A DNA stretch of 26,132 nucleotides, taken from a virus. Numbering within the stretch: position 1 is the first letter of the stretch; every line of letters starts with the position of its first letter. Both the position numbers and the translations under genes were made by a program. Positions 19,940 to 26,132 of this stretch are shown here, in pieces. The notes beneath the pieces were generated by a model. It was given only the letters and a program-made list of their open reading frames with translations, was not told the origin of the DNA and did no database searches. The DNA is taken from positions 1-26,132 of the IMG/VR virus record IMGVR_UViG_3300045945_000195; one strand, 5' to 3'.

Positions 19940-20875
19940 ATGACGCAAGAAAACCAGAACCAGATGCCGAGCGATGCCGAGCTGTTCCGCGACGCCATGG
20001 CCGAAACGCCACCGCCGCAAGCAGAGCAGCCCACATCGCCAGCGGAGACCACACCAGCCAGCGCGCCCGAAGCCACGCCACCGCGTGGACCCGACGGCCG
20101 CTTCCTGTCCCGCGATCAGGCAACCCAAGCGCCCGCTGCAGCGATATCGCAGCCGCCCGACGCGCAAGCAACGCCACAGCCCGCAGCCGAAGAAGGAGGC
20201 CCCGTGCCTTCCTGGCGGCACCGCGAGCTGCGCGAACAACGCGACGCCATCGAGCAGCGCTCACGCCTCCTAGAGCAGGCGCTGATCGATCAGCAACGCC
20301 AGTTCGCTGTTCTGCAGGAGCACATCCGGCAGGCGCAGGCGCAAGCACAACCTCCGCAAATCCCCGACATCATCTCGGACCCCGCCGCCTATCACCAGCA
20401 CATCACGCAGCAGCACCAGCAATCGATGCGCAACCTGGAAGCCAACTTCTCCTTCCGCATGGCGCACCGCGAGCACGGGGAACTGTTCGAGCGTGCCTAC
20501 GTCGAGATGATCGGCCGCGCCGAACGCGGCGATCCATCGGTGGTGCAGGCGGTCATGGGATCACCCGATCCCGGCGTCTCGATGATCAACTGGTTCCAGC
20601 GCGAGCAAACCCTCGCCCAAGTCGGCAACGATCCCAACGCCTGGTTCGACAAGCAGCTCGAAGAGCGGCTCAAGGACCAGAAGTTCGCCGGCTCGCTGCT
20701 CGAACGCATGCGCGGCACCGCTCCCGCCGCCGCGCCCAACGGTGCTCCCAACGTCCAGCTACCACCGTCGCTCAATCGCATCGCCAGCTCGGCACCAAAC
20801 ATGCCCGCCAGCGGCGACATGAGCAGCGCAGCCATGTTCGACTACGCCTTCCGGCAAGACCGCGAACGGCGCTAG
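19940..20875 (+). CDS. scaffolding protein, 311 aa
   Basis: Between portal and coat, this gene has the composition of a P22 gp8-like scaffold: a disordered, proline- and alanine-rich N-terminal third, a long Q/E/R-rich helical core (REQRDAIEQRSRLLEQALIDQQRQFAVL ... HQQSMRNLEANF), and a short basic C-terminus (YAFRQDRERR) of the kind that binds coat protein. Such proteins direct prohead assembly and leave before or during packaging. Length agrees with P22 gp8 (about 300). Confidence 0.82.
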   Translation: MTQENQNQMPSDAELFRDAMAETPPPQAEQPTSPAETTPASAPEATPPRGPDGRFLSRDQATQAPAAAISQPPDAQATPQPAAEEGGPVPSWRHRELREQRDAIEQRSRLLEQALIDQQRQFAVLQEHIRQAQAQAQPPQIPDIISDPAAYHQHITQQHQQSMRNLEANFSFRMAHREHGELFERAYVEMIGRAERGDPSVVQAVMGSPDPGVSMINWFQREQTLAQVGNDPNAWFDKQLEERLKDQKFAGSLLERMRGTAPAAAPNGAPNVQLPPSLNRIASSAPNMPASGDMSSAAMFDYAFRQDRERR

Positions 20876-20903
20876 TCGCATTTTCACGAAAGGATAGAGG
20901 GCC

Positions 20904-22067
20904 ATGGCTCTCACCGTGATCCAGGACAACAACAAGCTTGTCCGCTACGTTCGCGAGATCAATCGCGAATTCTGCCGCGAGAACATGTTCTCGCCCTACA
21001 TGGGCGAGGAGATGAACGCGATCATCCGCGTCCGCAACGAACTCAAGAGCGGCGGCGAGATCATCAATCTGCCGATCGTCGCACGCCTCACCGGCGCCGG
21101 TGTCACCACCGGCACGCTGGTCGGCAACGAGGAGAAGATCGACAACTACGGCCAGCGCATCCGCGTCGACTGGGCGCGTCATGCGGTGGTCACCAACAAG
21201 GCGGAAATCCAGAAGGACAGCGCCGACATCTTCGGCGAAGCCAAGCCCCTGCTCAGCGACTGGGGCAAGGAGCTGCAGCGCGACGAGATCATCGCCGCCC
21301 TGATGGCGCTGCCGAGCGAAACGCTGCCCACCGACGGTCGCGTGCACGGCATCCAATTCGATCTGGCATCGGCCGCCCAGCTCAACACCTGGCTGAGCGA
21401 CAACAGCGATCGCGTGCTCTATGGCGCCTCCACCGCCAACCACGTCTCGCTGGTGCACGAGACGGCGCTCGATACCCTCGATGTCGCCGGCGACAGCCTC
21501 ACCGCCGCGCGCCTGAGCCTGCTCAAGCGGGTGGCGATGAACGCCAACCCGAAGATACGCCCGTTCAAGACGCGCAACGGATACGAGTATTTCGTCGCCT
21601 TCATGGGCACCAACCTGTTCCGCGACCTCAAGGACAACCTCAACTCGCTCGGCGGCACCGCAGTCAACCTGCATGCGCGCCCGCGCGAGACCATGGGGCC
21701 AAATGGAGCACCGGATAATCCGCTGTTCCAGGACGGCGACCAACTCTACGACGGGATCATCGCCCGCCAGGTGCCGGAAATCTCCAGCTTCGTCACCAGC
21801 ATCTGGACCGACTTGCTGGCGGCAGGCTCCGGCGACAACGTGCGCGCCGAGCCGGTGTTCCTCTGCGGCCAGCAGGCGGCAACGATCTGCTGGGGGCAGA
21901 TGGCGAAGCCCACCGAACGCGCCGAGAACGACTATCAGTTCGTTCGCGGCGTCGGCATCGACATGTGCTACGGCATCTCGAAAATCTGGAAGAAGCATCC
22001 GATGACCGGCACTGCCCTCAAGCAATGGGGCATGGCCACCGGCTTCTTCGCCACCACCACCGACTGA
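20904..22067 (+). CDS. major capsid protein, 387 aa
   Basis: GAAAGGATAGAGG precedes the ATG. The sequence fits the N4-gp56/P22-type coat families of HK97 fold: 'GEIINLPIVARLTGAGVTTGTLVGNEEKIDNYGQRIRVDWARHAVV' (about 50-95), a helical 'DWGKELQRDEIIAALMALPSE' spine, and 'RNGYEYFVAFMGTNLFRDLK'. It is the usual next gene after scaffold. This should be the main virion protein. Confidence 0.9.
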   Translation: MALTVIQDNNKLVRYVREINREFCRENMFSPYMGEEMNAIIRVRNELKSGGEIINLPIVARLTGAGVTTGTLVGNEEKIDNYGQRIRVDWARHAVVTNKAEIQKDSADIFGEAKPLLSDWGKELQRDEIIAALMALPSETLPTDGRVHGIQFDLASAAQLNTWLSDNSDRVLYGASTANHVSLVHETALDTLDVAGDSLTAARLSLLKRVAMNANPKIRPFKTRNGYEYFVAFMGTNLFRDLKDNLNSLGGTAVNLHARPRETMGPNGAPDNPLFQDGDQLYDGIIARQVPEISSFVTSIWTDLLAAGSGDNVRAEPVFLCGQQAATICWGQMAKPTERAENDYQFVRGVGIDMCYGISKIWKKHPMTGTALKQWGMATGFFATTTD

Positions 22068-22080
22068 CCCCGCAAGCATC

Positions 22081-22100
22081 AGCGCGTTCACGCGCGTCTT
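22081..22100. repeat. 20-bp hairpin repeat, copy 2 (after coat gene)
   Basis: Identical to 18959-18978. This copy is intergenic, 14 bases after the coat stop. Identical elements after portal and after coat suggest a role at mRNA ends within the late transcript. The TCTT after the stem is too short for a standard terminator. Confidence 0.7.
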
Positions 22101-22129
22101 CATGTAAAGCAGGCAAAGGACAAAGAGAC

Positions 22130-22549
22130 ATGGCTACTTCGCTCAACAGAGCCGTTCCCGCCCGCGATGCGGGCTATCAAGGCGTGCAGTATCTGCGCAA
22201 GGCGATCTCGCCAGGCGTGTTCACCGCGCAGACGATCGGCGTGCTGCCGGCAAATGCGCAGATCGTTCCCGGCAGCGTGCTATCGATCAGCACGCTGTTC
22301 AACGGCACCACGCCGAACCTGGACATCGGCTACGCCGCCGACAGCCTCGGCGTCGCCGATCCCAATGCCTACGGGTCGGCGATCGTGCTCACCGCCACCG
22401 GCGTGCTCGCCCTCGACGAGGTGGCAGCTGCCACCTCGTTGCCGCGCAGCGTCGATACCACGGTGACCGCCACCGTCACCGGCGCCGGCAACACCACCGG
22501 CGCCGCCGAGGTGATCCTCGGTTACGTCACCAAGAACCCGCCGTCCTGA
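22130..22549 (+). CDS. putative capsid decoration protein, 139 aa
   Basis: AAAGGACAAAGAGAC lies before the ATG at 22130. The protein is rich in A, T, V and G with many beta-strand segments (TAQTIGVLPANAQIVPGSVLSI, TTVTATVTGAGNTTGAAEVILGYVT) and resembles small head-decoration or stabilisation proteins encoded directly after coat genes. No specific family is recognised. Confidence 0.65.
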   Translation: MATSLNRAVPARDAGYQGVQYLRKAISPGVFTAQTIGVLPANAQIVPGSVLSISTLFNGTTPNLDIGYAADSLGVADPNAYGSAIVLTATGVLALDEVAAATSLPRSVDTTVTATVTGAGNTTGAAEVILGYVTKNPPS

Positions 22550-22620
22550 CGAAACATCGGGGGAGGCAAACCGCCTCCCCCGCCTGCGCGTTGTCATGCC
22601 GGTGAAGCAGGAGATCGCCC

Positions 22621-22971
22621 ATGGCATCACGCAGGAAACGAAAGCCGATCACGCGCAAGCAGGAGGTGAAGGTGGCCAAGCGAACCAAGCAATACGACGA
22701 CGACGACGACGACGACGACGAGATCGAGAGCAGGAAAGAGCAGCGGAAGGGCCGGGAGGTCATCGAGCCGCCGCCGACCGAGATCGCCTGCCCGCGCATG
22801 ACCTGGAAGGGCAAGCAGCAGGTCAAGCGCTGGCGTGACGCAGGCGTCTGCATCGACTTCGCCAAGGGCGAGCCGGTGTCGCTGGCGCACCTGTCGCCGT
22901 ACACCGTCGAAGGCATGCGGCGCAACGTCGAAGGCCGCGACGAGTGGATGCTGGAGCTGCGGCCGGAATAA
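22621..22971 (+). CDS. hypothetical protein with poly-aspartate tract, 116 aa
   Basis: CAGGAG 7 bases upstream supports the ATG at 22621; another ATG in frame lies at 22596. The N-terminus is basic, followed by eight aspartates encoded by eight identical GAC codons (22696-22719), a basic region, and a folded part (MTWKGKQQVKRWRDAGVCIDF ... YTVEGMRRNVEGRDEWMLEL). The repeat tract can change length by slippage without shifting the frame. Function is unknown; it sits among head-completion genes. Confidence 0.65.
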   Translation: MASRRKRKPITRKQEVKVAKRTKQYDDDDDDDDEIESRKEQRKGREVIEPPPTEIACPRMTWKGKQQVKRWRDAGVCIDFAKGEPVSLAHLSPYTVEGMRRNVEGRDEWMLELRPE

Positions 22972-22986
22972 CCGGGGGGCAGACCC

Positions 22987-23328
22987 ATGGCCGACTACAC
23001 CCGACGCGAGCTGGTCGACATGGCCGCAGTCAAGCTCGGCGCCCTCGGCGCCGGGCAGACGCTCTCGGCCGAAGACCTCGACACCATCGACACCATGGTG
23101 CCGGCCCTCTTCGACCAGCTCGCCGAGGACGACATCCTCGCCATCGGCGACGAGGAAGCCATCCCCGCCTCCTGGTGCCCCTACCTGGCCACGCTCCTCG
23201 CCAACCTGGTAGGGCCCGACTTCGGAGCCCCCTTCGATCCCGCCATCAAGCAGGGCTCCGAAGCCATCCTGCGCAAGCTCGTCCGCGGCAAGGAAACCTA
23301 CGAGCCGCAGACGCCGGACTATTTCTGA
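22987..23328 (+). CDS. head-tail adaptor, P22 gp4-like, 113 aa
   Basis: The protein begins 'TRRELVDMAAVKLGALGAGQTLSAEDLDTIDTMVPALFDQLAEDDIL', the helical pattern of P22 gp4-type tail accessory factors (x-R-x-x-L-V-x-x-A-x-x-x-L-G ... L-x-A-E-D). It is followed by 'PYLATLLANLVGPDFG' and a short tail. P22 gp4 binds below the portal and begins tail assembly. It is shorter than P22 gp4, and there is no sign of the peptidoglycan-cutting activity reported for that protein. Confidence 0.7.
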   Translation: MADYTRRELVDMAAVKLGALGAGQTLSAEDLDTIDTMVPALFDQLAEDDILAIGDEEAIPASWCPYLATLLANLVGPDFGAPFDPAIKQGSEAILRKLVRGKETYEPQTPDYF

Positions 23329-23331
23329 AAG

Positions 23332-23625
23332 ATGCCAGATCCGCTCGACTATCGCGCCATGGTGGACCAGGCCAACCGGGCGGCAAAACCGGTCGGCGAC
23401 TTCCTGCAGCGCTACGATCCGCTCACCATGATCAATCAATTGGCGCGGCACACCACCGGCGATCTCTTCTTCCCCAAGGACCGCCTGCTGCGCTTCCGCA
23501 AAATGCGCGCCGAGCAGGAGCAAGCCGCGCGCGACGTGCAGCCGATGCTGCGCCAGATGCAACAGAACCAGCCGCTGCCACCGGAAATCTTCTTCATGCC
23601 CGAGCGCCTGGGCACGAGACCGTGA
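23332..23625 (+). CDS. hypothetical virion-region protein, 97 aa
   Basis: The protein begins 'MPDPLDYRAMVDQANRAAKPVGDFLQRYDP', a start related in style to the proteins at 23627 and 24503 (M-x-(N/D)-Y-x-x-M-V-x-x-A). That shared N-terminal pattern suggests a common signal, perhaps for packing into the virion. The rest is helical and Q-rich. It ends two bases before the next gene. Confidence 0.58.
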   Translation: MPDPLDYRAMVDQANRAAKPVGDFLQRYDPLTMINQLARHTTGDLFFPKDRLLRFRKMRAEQEQAARDVQPMLRQMQQNQPLPPEIFFMPERLGTRP

Positions 23626-23626
23626 G

Positions 23627-24502
23627 ATGGCCAACTACGCCCGCATGGTGAAACGCGCGCTCAGCGCCGCCGGTCTCGCCGGCGCCGGCACCGCCGCGAC
23701 CACCGACGAGGCCGAAGCTCTCTTCCTCGGGCGCCTCGCCCGCACCGCCAACAAGAAGGCCCTGGCGCAGGCGCAAACCCTGGAACACCGCGGGCTCGAC
23801 CGCAGCGCCATCTACCGCGAGACCGGCTGGTTCCGCGGCACCGACGACAAGTGGCGCTTCGAAATCCCCGACGCCCAGTCGATCCTGCGCACGCGCCCAA
23901 GCGACTTCCCGCCGCCGCAAAGGTTCGACATCCGCAAGCCGCCGGAAGAGCTGGCCAGCACCATGCTGAGCGAGCGCCTGTCGCACCCGCGGCTCTACAT
24001 GGCTTACCCGGAGCTGCGCGAAGCCGGCTTCTTCGGCTTCCCCGCCGAGGTGCTGCCCGGCGTCCGCGGTGGCATCTTCGAAACCCCGACCCCCCGCGGC
24101 TCGGTCATCGGGCTTTCCAGCGACCTGGCGCGCGATCCCATGGAGACGCGCTCGACCATGCTGCACGAGCTGCAGCACATGATCCAGTCGATCGAGGGTT
24201 TTGCGCCAGGCGGCAGCACGACTAATCCGGCGGTCGTGGAGGCCGCCGCCCGCGAGCTGGGCATGCCGGGGGCCTCCCTCGCCCTGCTCGAAAGGATGCC
24301 AGCCGGGCGCGACGCGCTCTACAACGCCTACCGCCGCCTCGCCGGCGAGGCGGAGGCGCGAAACGTCCAGGCGCGCATCAACAACAACCTCTCCCCGCCA
24401 TGGGCCACCATGGACGTGCCGGCGCAACAGCAGATCCCGCTTCCGCCCATCGAGCACCAGCCGTGGCTGCCGTTCCGGCGGCTGCCGATCGGACGCCGAT
24501 AG
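23627..24502 (+). CDS. HELQH zinc-metallopeptidase-like protein, 291 aa
   Basis: Residues 180-184 read HELQH inside 'TMLHELQHMIQSIEGFAPGG', a HExxH zincin motif. Ahead of it, 'ETGWFRGTDDKWRFEIPD' (65-82) matches the W-x-R-G-x-D-x-K-W-R-F-E-I motif of domains that travel with phage polyvalent proteins, which are carried in virions and delivered to the host. The N-terminus shares the 'NYARMVKRA' pattern of its neighbours. It lies between adaptor and tail genes, where P22-type phages encode ejected or internal virion proteins. A role as an injected peptidase is inference; zinc binding is likely from the motif. Confidence 0.68.
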   Translation: MANYARMVKRALSAAGLAGAGTAATTDEAEALFLGRLARTANKKALAQAQTLEHRGLDRSAIYRETGWFRGTDDKWRFEIPDAQSILRTRPSDFPPPQRFDIRKPPEELASTMLSERLSHPRLYMAYPELREAGFFGFPAEVLPGVRGGIFETPTPRGSVIGLSSDLARDPMETRSTMLHELQHMIQSIEGFAPGGSTTNPAVVEAAARELGMPGASLALLERMPAGRDALYNAYRRLAGEAEARNVQARINNNLSPPWATMDVPAQQQIPLPPIEHQPWLPFRRLPIGRR

Positions 24503-25741
24503 ATGCCCGAGACCGACTACCGCCGCATGGTGGAGGAAGCCCGCGAGGCAGCAGCATTGCGCTTGCGCCGGGGCCAGCGCCCGCCAGGCGGCGTCGCGCG
24601 CGCACCAGGCCGCCAGGAGGGGCAGCTCTCGCAGCTGATCGAGGACACTTTCATCCCCAAGACGCCGCTGGATTGGGCCACCTTCGCCCTCCCCGGCGGC
24701 ATCCCCATGCGTACCGGCCTGCGCGCAGCAGCGCTCGGGCTCGGTGCCGCTCTCACCCCCAGCGAGGCCAAGGGCGGCCCGCTCACCGCCGCGCGGCGGG
24801 CGCTGGCAAAGCCCGCGGTGCAACCCTCCGCATTCGATCGCCCGCTGTTCGACTACTCGCGCATGCGCGAGGTGCCGAATGTGCCGCAGTTCGATCTGTC
24901 CAGAGCTGTCCCGGCCCGCGGCGTGCCCGAGCGCACGACGTCGATCGACACGCCGGAGAACGTCGCCCGCGTCAACGCGATCGTGCGGCGCGGCATGGAG
25001 AAGGGCGGCCCCGAATGGTACTACACCGTGCCGCTGCGCGAAGGCTTCGTCGGCGAAGTCGGCGAGCGCGGCGTGCCGTACTACAACAAGTTTCTCGACT
25101 ATGCCGGCGCCGTCAGCCCGCGCTCCAAGGTGCCGCAGAACGTACGCACCGCATCCTACTATCAGATGCTCGACGAACTCGGCTTGCCATTTCCACAGCC
25201 GGTCAAGGTCGGCAGCAACTGGTCATTGCCGGAGGGCCTGCTGCCGGAAGGCTACGGCGGCCTGGCGCAAGCGCTGCACGCGCAGAATGCAGGGCTCGTC
25301 CGCGAGGCAGGTTGGCCGGCCTCCGTGATCCCGCAGAAGCCCAAGCCTCCAAGTTTCACGGAAAACCTGCGCGGCAACTACCAGCCGGTGACGATCGACT
25401 ATCTCGACACCTTGATGCTCGGCCTGCGCGATACCAAGGGAAAGCCCGTCATCAAGCCGCCCGAAGGATCGTATGGCTTCCTGGAGAAGCTGCAGCAGCG
25501 CGAGGCCCCCAAGCTCGGCCTGGCGCCGGCACAGTATCAAGCCTCGGGCTGGATCGAGCAGGCCGGCGGCGGCGAGTACAGCAAGCCGTTCCTGCAAGTG
25601 GTCGAGGACCGGGTGAAGGCTACCGCGCGCGAGACCGGATTGACACCGGAGCAGACGCTGCGCCTGTTCTATCGTCGTCAGATCCCGATCGCGCTCGCCG
25701 GCGGCGTCGCCCTGCCGGCGGTATCGGGTCGGTCGGAATGA
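24503..25741 (+). CDS. hypothetical virion protein, 412 aa
   Basis: It starts directly after the metallopeptidase stop. The N-terminus (ETDYRRMVEEAREAAALRLRRG) repeats the charged YRRMV pattern of the two upstream genes. Residues 55-85 hold a moderately hydrophobic stretch (DWATFALPGGIPMRTGLRAAALGLGAAL). The middle (100-330) is globular without a known signature. The C-terminus is hydrophobic (PIALAGGVALPAVSG). It could be an ejection protein. The last 122 bases overlap the reversed gene at 25620-25907. Confidence 0.6.
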   Translation: MPETDYRRMVEEAREAAALRLRRGQRPPGGVARAPGRQEGQLSQLIEDTFIPKTPLDWATFALPGGIPMRTGLRAAALGLGAALTPSEAKGGPLTAARRALAKPAVQPSAFDRPLFDYSRMREVPNVPQFDLSRAVPARGVPERTTSIDTPENVARVNAIVRRGMEKGGPEWYYTVPLREGFVGEVGERGVPYYNKFLDYAGAVSPRSKVPQNVRTASYYQMLDELGLPFPQPVKVGSNWSLPEGLLPEGYGGLAQALHAQNAGLVREAGWPASVIPQKPKPPSFTENLRGNYQPVTIDYLDTLMLGLRDTKGKPVIKPPEGSYGFLEKLQQREAPKLGLAPAQYQASGWIEQAGGGEYSKPFLQVVEDRVKATARETGLTPEQTLRLFYRRQIPIALAGGVALPAVSGRSE

Positions 25742-25907
25742 CGAGAACCTCGACATCGCTCATGTCGGGGCGCGGCAACATTCCGACGCACTCCATCGTC
25801 GCGTAGTGCCCGGCATAGCCGAAACGCGCCAGCAGCTTGCGATACCGGTAAACCTTGCCATGCGCCTTGCCGCAGATTGCACATTTGATCGATCTTCGGC
25901 CGGTCAT
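25620..25907 (-). CDS. moron-like small gene, reversed in the late region, 95 aa
   Basis: The ATG at 25907 has GAGGAAC 8 bases upstream. The first 60 residues look like a real protein: 'CAICGKAHGKVYRYRKLLARFGYAGHYATMECVG' gives a CxxC and later cysteine, perhaps a small zinc module. The last 35 residues overlap the end of the plus-strand gene and are arginine-rich low-complexity, so the native end may be poorly constrained. It is the only minus-strand gene in the late block and has its own candidate promoter, the classic sign of a moron. Confidence 0.55.
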   Translation of the reverse strand: MTGRRSIKCAICGKAHGKVYRYRKLLARFGYAGHYATMECVGMLPRPDMSDVEVLVIPTDPIPPAGRRRRRARSGSDDDRTGAASAPVSIRSRAR

Positions 25908-25937
25908 GGCTTGCGTTCCTCGTGAAACCAACCGTGA

Positions 25938-25966
25938 ACCGTAGAACATTTCGATAGGGTGGTCAA
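25938..25966 (-). promoter_or_regulatory. candidate promoter of the reversed gene
   Basis: On the minus strand TTGACC (25966-25961) and TACGGT (25943-25938) are separated by 17 bases, 31 bases before the ATG at 25907. The -35 is near consensus; the -10 is weak. Confidence 0.4.
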
Positions 25967-26132
25967 TGGTCGCAATCCCGCTGCCGCTGGCATCCTCGCC
26001 AGGCCGCCACAACCACGCCGAAAGCGGCGGCCGCCTGGTCAACCTGTTCTGCGAGCCGCTCGCCGACAAGCGCTTCAAGCGCATCCGCACGCCGGGCCTC
26101 ACGCAGTTTCTGACGTCATCAGAAACCGGCTT
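25966..26132 (+). CDS. P22 gp10-like packaged-DNA stabilisation protein (partial, runs off window)
   Basis: The first 55 residues follow the N-terminal pattern of gp10-type tail hub proteins, which seal the portal after packaging: a short hydrophobic start, then 'SGGRLVNLFCEPLAD', corresponding to the (R/G)-x-V-N-x-Y/F-x-E-P motif, and 'RIRTPGLTQFLTS', matching R-x-(T/F)-P-G-(L/I)-x-x-F. TAGGGTGG precedes the ATG. Gene order (portal, scaffold, coat, gp4-like, gp10-like) agrees with P22. The rest lies beyond the window. Confidence 0.72.
   Translation, partial: MVAIPLPLASSPGRHNHAESGGRLVNLFCEPLADKRFKRIRTPGLTQFLTSSETG

Noticed and set aside
20772-22103. Long minus-strand frame opposite the coat gene
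   Set aside because: Antisense shadow; the coat protein frame is conserved and complete.
24400-25806. 468-codon plus frame overlapping the 412-residue gene
   Set aside because: Arginine/alanine-rich translation typical of an out-of-frame reading; the frame at 24503 follows the upstream stop directly and has normal composition.

Overview
The window is one end-to-end stretch of a temperate, P22-like short-tailed phage or prophage of an alphaproteobacterium, probably of the Bradyrhizobium/Rhodopseudomonas kind. The host call is inference: it rests on high G+C content, a GcrA-family regulator (an alphaproteobacterial cell-cycle family) and rhizobial-looking small phage genes. No integrase, lysin or tail-spike gene lies inside the window.

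Layout. 1-7939 (minus strand) is the early leftward operon, with mostly overlapping genes: a coiled-coil protein, an ERF single-strand annealing protein, small zinc-ribbon proteins, a YqaJ exonuclease, an IS110-type (Transposase_20) protein, an HNH nuclease, an NrdR-like zinc ribbon, a DnaA domain-IV-like protein and several unknowns. 7960-8950 is a lambda-style control region: leader hairpin, leftward promoter with operator-like dyads, minus-strand repressor, then a rightward promoter and a Cro-like gene. 8943-12069 (plus) carries Cro, GcrA, a winged-helix replication protein with an origin-like repeat cluster inside its gene, and accessory genes. 12246-13511 (minus) is a four-gene side module with its own HTH protein. 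13579-26132 (plus) is the late region: small membrane proteins, terminase, portal, scaffold, coat, decoration, head-tail adaptor, a HELQH metallopeptidase-like protein, a 412-residue unknown, one reversed moron-like gene, and the start of a gp10-like tail protein.

The outstanding find is a family of 13 hairpins in three clusters (3030-3283, 4124-4435, 4837-4941). They come as adjacent pairs. Stem sequences differ but remain paired, and every loop is 30 nt (one is 31). Loop positions 1 (A), 12-13 (GG), 18-19 (CA) and 30 (G) are invariant; the remaining flanks are highly variable. Two clusters bracket a gene for an IS110/Transposase_20-domain protein that lacks the usual N-terminal DEDD/RuvC domain. 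One cluster abuts an HNH nuclease gene, and a third is an in-frame part of the next coding sequence. Two variable loops per unit beside an IS110-type protein recall the two-loop bridge RNAs of IS110 recombinases. I propose, as inference, an undescribed phage system of arrayed, bridge-RNA-like two-loop guides.

How the parts work together. The repressor probably holds both early promoters through related operator sites. After induction the left operon supplies recombination (ERF plus YqaJ) and the arrayed-hairpin system, and the right operon supplies Cro, replication and GcrA. The late genes then build a P22-type head and short tail.
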